Source: Apostichopus japonicus (Eukaryota; Echinodermata; Holothuroidea; Aspidochirotida; Stichopodidae). Taken from it: a stretch of DNA of 60,000 nucleotides. Position 1 is the stretch's first letter. Each line of letters begins with the position of its first letter. Location: the NCBI RefSeq assembly GCF_037975245.1, contig NC_092583.1:7145264-7205263 (forward strand), written 5' to 3'. Below, piece by piece: positions 53,208 through 60,000 of the stretch. Below the pieces are notes generated by a model. That model saw nothing but the letters and a program-made list of their open reading frames with translations. It had not been told where the DNA came from and did no database searches. The position numbers and the translations under genes are program-made.

Positions 53208-56200
53208 AAAAAGGAAAATATTTAAATTGCATAAAAATCAAGTTGCAAAGGTTGGAGTTTTGATTTCATTAATAAAAAGCTGTTGTTTCTAGTGCTGAAC
53301 TAACCATGAATTGATACAAGTTTCTGTTAGTACTTCTTATAAACTATGAATCTAAGATCGTTGATTCAGGGAGTTTGATTGTGGTTGGTGCTTTTGGTTT
53401 TCAACCTTGTACGCTTTTTAATAATTTCTTCATCTTTAAAGTTATTCCAAAAGACCTTTACATAACCTTCATTTTTTTAAAAGAATTTGAGAGAGAAATT
53501 CTCGGGAATTTTTTTGTAAACATAGGAAGATTAGATATTTGGATCTGGAGTATGCCTTATGTAATACAACAACAAAAAGTGTCACTGATTATTTACATTC
53601 AGTATTTTTGATGCATTTATCCAACTTGTAGCTTTTACTTGAATATTTTCTCCAGATATACTTGATTCTTCTGGACTGTATTTGGTCATAGTGATCTTTT
53701 AATCTAACCTTAAAGGGTAAGGAAAAAATAAGGCCTACTTCTTAAGAAAGGTGCATGTTTAATGATACTGTAGTGAAAATATCGATGAAGATTGCACCCT
53801 TTCAATTTTATGCAAAATAGCATTCTTTTCCTGTACCATCATATTATTGGAGAATTAGCTCTGAAATGCAAAATATATAGCGAGTAACTTTAATATTATT
53901 TTTTAACTTAATTGGATTCTGACTAATTTAAGAATAATTGTATGTTATAACTAATAGGTTTGTATGATTGTCTAACTAACAATTTACTCTAAGAATGATA
54001 TTAATATAAAGCTGATGCAAATATGGTTTGCATTTTTGGAACAATATGTGTGCTGATTTGCCAGTTCCTCTCACATTGTGGGAAGACAAAAAAAGTGTAG
54101 TGAAGATTTTAGAAACCAAAGACAACATATATGCTACATAGAATATACACAGTTACCATTTTAAAAGATTATAAAGAACAAACTGGTGAAAGAAACTCAT
54201 ATTTAAGAAGCAAACCCTTGGCTTGGGCCAAAATAGGTTACCACTTTTAAAGACACTTCTTTGTTTTTTCCATCAAGAAATGAATTTATCCATTTGTCTT
54301 TTGTTTTATAGAAAAAGCAGGGGGGGGGGGTGGAGGTAAACAACTATTTTTGGCCAAACCCCAAAGCAAACTAATTTTTTTGACTTTAAAGATATAAATT
54401 TTTTCAACCATTATTGTTTTAGTTTGATAGTTCAGAGTGTAAAATATTTTATTAGATGATGATTTTATAACTTGGGGTGATACTTTGTTTTGCATTATAT
54501 CAGTTTTTTGTTTTCTATAAAAATTTTAGTTTGTATGTTACAAGGAAAATAAAAAAGAGCTTTGTGTAGAATGTAATTTTAAATGCTTTTGCTCAAATAT
54601 GTGCATGAAAAGTAAACAAGGTGTACAAAGAAACCGACATAAATGTATATCACGCCCTGGCTATTTATTTATTGTGTACAGCATTTATTTTTGTGTTGTG
54701 TTAACATGCCATGTTATATTTTTGATTTGTTTAGCATGCTAACAGAATTGTAACGATATGTTTCTAAATATCTTATGTCGTGACTTGTGTGGCAATGTGT
54801 ATGGTTAGAAAAAGGATAAATGAATTGATTTGTAAAAAATGGAATTAGTAATGGTTATAGTTATTGAGCTACTAACCTTGGAATGGTTATGTAATAGATA
54901 CTTCAAATGTAGAATGGTTTTATGAAAGTCATTTAGATGTAGATATGAGATATGAGATGTAGAAAGAAACGAAAAGTGAAGATCCAAAGAATGAGACATA
55001 ACTCACGATGAATAGTGGTGGAGCTGCATCTTACAAGTGAAATGATGTAGTACCCATTCCTGGAACTTTGCAGAGATTGACAATGATGGTTCAAAGGAGC
55101 ATACAATCACCAAATAGAGTGACCATGATCATCAGGGGTGGGGGGGGGGGACCAATGGCCATGCAGAGGACACATGATGGGTCATGAGGGATTCAATTTA
55201 TGCAGGAATGTCAGTAGGAGGATCATATTGCAGTTGTTTGAGGTAGTGATGCATTTAGAAAGATGAATGGTAAGATCCAGGAAGAAAATGCAAAGCGATT
55301 ATTTGATGTCATCATCTTGAAAGCTTTGAACAAAGGAGGATAGTGGTCTCAGATGAATGGAGAGGTGCAATGGAGGGGAAGGAGGGGCTGCAGGTGACTG
55401 AGCATAGGAAGTTAGAATACCAACAAGATGAGGATCATGCTAAGATCGAGATGGGGTTTTTTGCGTATAAGATGTGGAAAAAGGTTGTAAAACCTATCCC
55501 CTGCCCCCTCCCCCATGCAAGGATACAGAAATGAATATTGTTCAGGAGTAAAGAAGATAAAGGTTCATTCAGCTGTAGCCTTACTTTTGTTCTTGCCCTT
55601 TCAAAGTTTACTGGTATAGGTTAATGTCTAGAGTCACACATGTTGTCTGTCCTTTTGGATTATTTTTGTTCAATTTTAATTTTAACCAATCAGGTTCAAG
55701 CAGTTAATGTATTCACGTTATTCTTAACCCCCCAATGAAGTATATTGGCTCAACGAAATAACATTTTAAGCTTTTCCAAAGACCATTACATATAGCAAAA
55801 GTTTTGCTTTTTCTTCTCATTTCATCTTGTTATTGAGACTAGTGAGCAACAGGCTGTATTCGACTCACAAGTTGTAAGGGACAATATAATATGTCCATGT
55901 TCATGTTATAATATTTGCAGGCTCCTTATTAAAGATCTTATCATACCATAGAATTTGAAGATAACGATAACATTTGTTTGTAAAGAGCTTCTCCCAGGAT
56001 TGAGTGCATTATTTTTGAATAAAATGCTACACAGAAAAAACATATTTTGTCTCCATTATTTTCTCTTGTCTTTCTCTATTGGTTGAGTTACTGCTACTAC
56101 TCAAGTTAGATAAGAAGATTTCATTGGTCGTAATTAAAGGCAGTGACTCGTCAATAAAAACCATTTATTGAATCCAACTGGCTTTTTATTCTCTGACTGA

Positions 56201-56260
56201 GACAATAGACAATATATCTCTACACACAACTGCACGTAGCAAACTCAGCAAATCTACTGC
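53208..56260. other. Intergenic stretch after tensin
   Basis: No exon or RNA gene seen. AT-rich with G runs at 54320 and 55138. It may include a long tensin 3' UTR. Confidence 0.4.
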
Positions 56261-56264
56261 ATTG

Positions 56265-56800
56265 AATATGGTGAGCAAAAAAAAATATTCAATCTCACCT
56301 AATCTACTTCAATAAATATGGTAATAATAAAAAATATACAATCTCACCTAATGTACTTCATTAAATATGGTAATAAATAAACAATCTCACCTAATCTACT
56401 TCATTAAATATTGTAGTAATAAAATATACAACCACACCTAATGTACTTGACTAAATATTGTACATAGTAATTAAAATATAAAATCTCTCCCAATCTACTT
56501 CATTAAATATGGTAATTATAAAATATACAATCTCACCTAATCTACTTCATTAAATATGGTAATTATAAAATATACAATCTCACCTAATCTACTTCATTAA
56601 ATATGGTAATTATAAATTAAACTATCTCACCTAATCTACTTCATTAAATATGGTAATAATAAAAATATTCAATCTCACTTAATCTATTTGACTAAATATG
56701 GTAATAATAAAAATATAAAATCTCAGCTAATCTACTTCATTAAATATGGTAATAATAAAATAAACAATCTTACCTAATCTTTATTAAATATGGTAATAAT
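56265..56800. repeat. About 47-bp minisatellite
   Basis: About eleven units of AATCTCACCTAATCTACTTC + ATTAAATATGGTAATAATAAA with small length changes. Confidence 0.93.
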
Positions 56801-57112
56801 AGTAGTAATAAGAACGGCTTCCAAATCATTAAAAATGATTAACACCCTGGGCCGATTTATCCAGTCTAGGTGGGTAAGCGTCAGATATGCGGTCAACCAA
56901 ACACTCGAAAGAAAGAAAGAAAACAAAACAGAAACCAAAAGCTTGCCTGTAATTGCAGGATGGTATACATGAAAGTTACTAGTGATACCTGTGATTTGCC
57001 CGTGGTTCAGTTCTAACTTCAAATTTGTGATTTAATCGATGGCTTTTATCAAATTTCGCAAGAAAATTTGTTCATGATTGTATAGTGTCTTGAGTCAATA
57101 CATTAGTCTCAG

Positions 57113-59314
57113 CAGGGACGTAGCCAGGGGGGGGGGGAGCAGGGGGAGCGACCGCTTCCCCCTTTCAGTGTTTTTTTTTTTTTTTAAACTGTAGTTTTTT
57201 TTTTGCATGGTATTTTGTCAGTGCTCTTTTGATCTTGAATGCTCGTCAGCTCCGTTAACTCGATTGTAATCGTAGTAACATTCACGCCTACTGATTCAAC
57301 TACTTAATTAGTTTGGCAGATGCAATAAGCTAAATTTAGCTTATAGCCAATTACAAGCCTACAGTTGGCCACTGCGTAATAAAATACATATTGCCTACCT
57401 AACCGCACTCTATGGAATGTCACGAACTGTATGCACAACAACGTCGACAAAGTTCGTTCAATGAGTCGTCCTAAGTTGTTGCACGAACAGCATGTTATAA
57501 AGCTAAGCTAACAATTGTACGTGATACGCACTTCCTATAAATAATTATTACACTGCTAATACACTGCGATAACGATATTTGTTTTTAGGCCACTGCATTT
57601 CTGGCTGTATTACAAAATATGAAAGTTTATATTGTCCATCAGTTAAGTTCGTCAAATGTATTAAAGTCCAGACATTGGACAATAAACAAGAATCATCCTA
57701 CTGGAAAACTTGTAAAAGAGCACTACGTTTGTCTTTCTGATATATTATGTAAAAGAACATGTAAAAGAATTTAAACAGGAAACAAAATCTGCTGATAATG
57801 ATATCATATGATCAGGGCGTAGCCAGTATGTAGCACGATAGTTTCATTCAACACTCTACCCGCCGAAAAAGACTATAGGATCCGATCTTGACAGTTTTTT
57901 AACAAGTAGTTTAGAACCCGTTTACGCAGATAATATTTCAGTTGAGAAAACACTGAAAAATTTGCATCAGATGGCAATCGTCGGATAGCTCTCGCCTTCT
58001 CTTATTAGGCTAACTTAAGCATTTACTAGCTACAGTTGTATCAAAGACATTTCTGGACTATCTTTGCATCTACAAGTATCAGAAGTTGAAAAGTAAGACT
58101 ACTCTGTACATGTACCTTCAAGGGTGGCGGAACCGGGGGGCACAGGGGGCAAGTGCCCCCCCCCACTTTTCCTCAGGTTAAAAATGTGCCCTTTTCTACA
58201 TAAAACTTGTACTCTTGATCACCTTATTAGGTCAGCGATATTTCAGTAAGAGATCTAATCCTAATTTAGAACTATCAGGGGCGTAGCCAGTATGTAGCAC
58301 TGTAGGCCCGAGCCTACACTTTTTTGGCCAAGTTATCTTTTTTATTAAACACCCATAATTCAAATCCATAAGCTTGCTGGACGAGTTTAAGAGTCTAGAC
58401 AGGAAAAACTATTGAAATGAACGTAGCAAGATTATGGCTAAATTAGGTGACCTATTCTTCTGTCATCTAGGCTGTCATTCATATCGCGTGCCGTTTCATT
58501 CAATACTCTACCCGCCGAAAAAGACTAGGATACGATCTTGTCAGTTTTTTAACATCTACTTAAGAACCCGTTTACGCAGATAAAATTTCAGTTGAGACCA
58601 TTCCACAGTCAAATAAGCCTATCGTTGATTAACAGACTTTATATGTATAGAGCTGCAGCACTTTGTTGCCTGTTGTTGTCACGATCGGCGTTCCAAGTTC
58701 CAAAACTGGCTTGTCGATAAACATTTACTAGCTACAGTTTTATCAAAGACAATTACTGGCTATGGTTGTATCAAAGACATTTCTGGCCTATCTTTGTATC
58801 TACAAGTATCAGAAGTTGAAAAGTAAGACTACTAAGACGGGGGGGGGGGGGGGCGTTGATGGAGTGATGTGTATACGCAAATAAGATAATACAATAAGAT
58901 TTATAAAGGGTACTAAATATCAGGCTGCATCAGTCCAATCGAATTTCTGCAAAGTGCCCTTTGACGTCGGTGCCCCCCCCCCCCAGATTAAAAGTGCTTC
59001 CGCCGCCCTTGTGTACCTTGCTAATTTTAATACATTATGTATTATTGAATTACGTACTATTTTAACTCGTTTGTTTTTTGGGTTTAAAAGTGATATTGAA
59101 TGAGGTTTCTCAAGTTAGCAAGAGACCAGGGAACCAGAATGAACATTCGGGAAGGGCTGTTTCCTGCCATCTGGGGGGTTTGTAAAACCAAAAATTTTCT
59201 TGTACGCTCCGCGCCAACCGGTGGCGCTCCGCTCAGATAGTCGTGCCTACAACTTTGAAAATCCATATCAATAGCAAAAAGTGCTCCCCTTTCAAATTCC
59301 TGGCTACGTCGCTG
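57113..59314. mobile_element. hAT-type element (2.2 kb), 8-bp TSD
   Basis: Flanked by perfect AGTCTCAG at 57105-57112 and 59315-59322. Ends CAGGGACGTAGCCAGG and, inverted, CAGCGACGTAGCCAGG (15 of 16). No transposase ORF. It contains a second complete element (58119-59011), so the original insertion was about 1.3 kb. Its right part shares GTACGCTCCGCGCCAACC with the 33218 element. Confidence 0.9.
58119..59011. mobile_element. Nested hAT-type element, 8-bp TSD
   Basis: Perfect TGTACCTT at 58111-58118 and 59012-59019. Ends CAAGGGTGGCGGAA and, inverted, CAAGGGCGGCGGAA. Its interior (58276-58836) resembles the host element at 57816-58107, so host and insert share ancestry. No ORF. Confidence 0.9.
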
Positions 59315-59354
59315 AGTCTCAGCAAGGAACAACATTTCCTAACTTCGTTCGTAC

Positions 59355-59722
59355 CAGTGGCGTAGGAAGGTGCTTTTGAGTTGGGGGGCTGAAGACTGAT
59401 GGCCGGCCTGGGGGAGGGGTCTAAGGGGAGGGGGTGTCCCCCTCCCCCTTTGGATTTTTTTTGCATTTCCAGGTGGCCTCAGATGCAATTTGGTGCAATA
59501 TAGCACACTTCAACTCCCACTCCATTTTGTAAAGAATTTTGCATTTTCACCAGGCCTTAAATGCAATTTGGTGCTCCAAATGAGATTTTTTTCTCATTTG
59601 GAAATGAAAAAGGGGTTTTCTAACTTGCGGAGCGGGGGGGGGGGGGCGGAATGATACCTCCGCCCCCCATATTTTTCACTGGGGGGCTGGGGCCCCCCAG
59701 CCCCCCGGTTCCTACGCCCTTG
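59355..59722. mobile_element. hAT-type MITE (368 bp), 8-bp TSD
   Basis: Perfect GTTCGTAC at 59347-59354 and 59723-59730. Ends CAGTGGCGTAGGAAGG and, inverted, CAAGGGCGTAGGAACC. G/C-run-rich interior, no ORF. Confidence 0.9.
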
Positions 59723-59953
59723 GTTCGTACAGTCTTAAATTTTAAGGTGTAATTCGGGTAAATTCCTCAGAATACAAATTTGACGTTTCTTTATCGCACT
59801 GTATAAAGTTTAGCTGGTTTCGTCGATATTGTTTGGATTAAAATTACGCTCGGAAATGTGATTACATGTTTGACTATCAAACACGGCAGATACAGTTTCT
59901 ATCAGTGCACCTACGTATGTATAAAACAGTAGGCCCTCCGCGAAGTTAGGTAA

Positions 59954-59990
59954 CACGTGACGAAACCCACCACACCATCTAACCGGAAGT
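59954..59990. promoter_or_regulatory. Possible promoter motifs at the window end
   Basis: CACGTGAC (E-box type) at 59954 and ACCGGAAGT (ETS type) at 59982, in GC-richer sequence. They may mark the promoter of a gene beyond the window. Confidence 0.3.
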
Positions 59991-60000
59991 ACTACTCTCT

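Overview
This is nuclear DNA from an animal. Coding sequence is cut into short exons with GT..AG introns, the base composition is AT-rich, and there are long tandem arrays and several transposon families. The gene content (an expanded death-fold/ZU5-UPA scaffold gene, tensin) and the repeats fit a marine invertebrate deuterostome. My guess is an echinoderm, perhaps a sea cucumber, but the sequence does not prove it.

Layout. 1-1210: broken non-LTR reverse transcriptase (minus). 1210-4526: non-coding, with a probable decayed hAT-type element. 4527-32783 (minus): 20 coding exons that splice together in one frame (5580 nt, 1859 aa). In order they encode an NHL/WD-like beta-propeller, a death-effector-like domain (DED), a long coiled coil made of 14-residue repeats, a second DED, and two tandem ZU5-UPA-linker-DED modules. 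A separate ATG exon at 23799-23972 is phase-compatible with the second half, so the locus may have an internal promoter or may be two adjacent genes. Its introns hold a Ty1/copia-like fragment with its PBS, a TIR-bounded element, tRNA-derived SINE pieces, and two tandem arrays. 33218-34553: a hAT-type element with a perfect 8-bp target-site duplication. 34554-39654: no gene seen; repeat units. 39655-42930: a partial copy of 14938-18300 with a decayed copy of one DED exon. 43108-44280: two satellites. 44295-52820 (plus): the last seven exons of tensin (SH2 then PTB), ending in a stop. 53208-57112: intergenic, with a 47-bp minisatellite. 57113-59722: three hAT-type elements with perfect 8-bp duplications, one nested in another.

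Main result: the minus-strand locus. Two six-exon modules have matching intron phases, and two of their exon pairs are identical in length (153/153 and 61/61 nt), so the second half of the gene grew by internal tandem duplication. Four DED-like domains, two ZU5-UPA units, a long coiled coil and a propeller in one reading frame suggest an oligomerising death-fold signalling scaffold. That function is inferred from domains only. All exon borders were read by eye from splice motifs and phase; no transcript or database was consulted.
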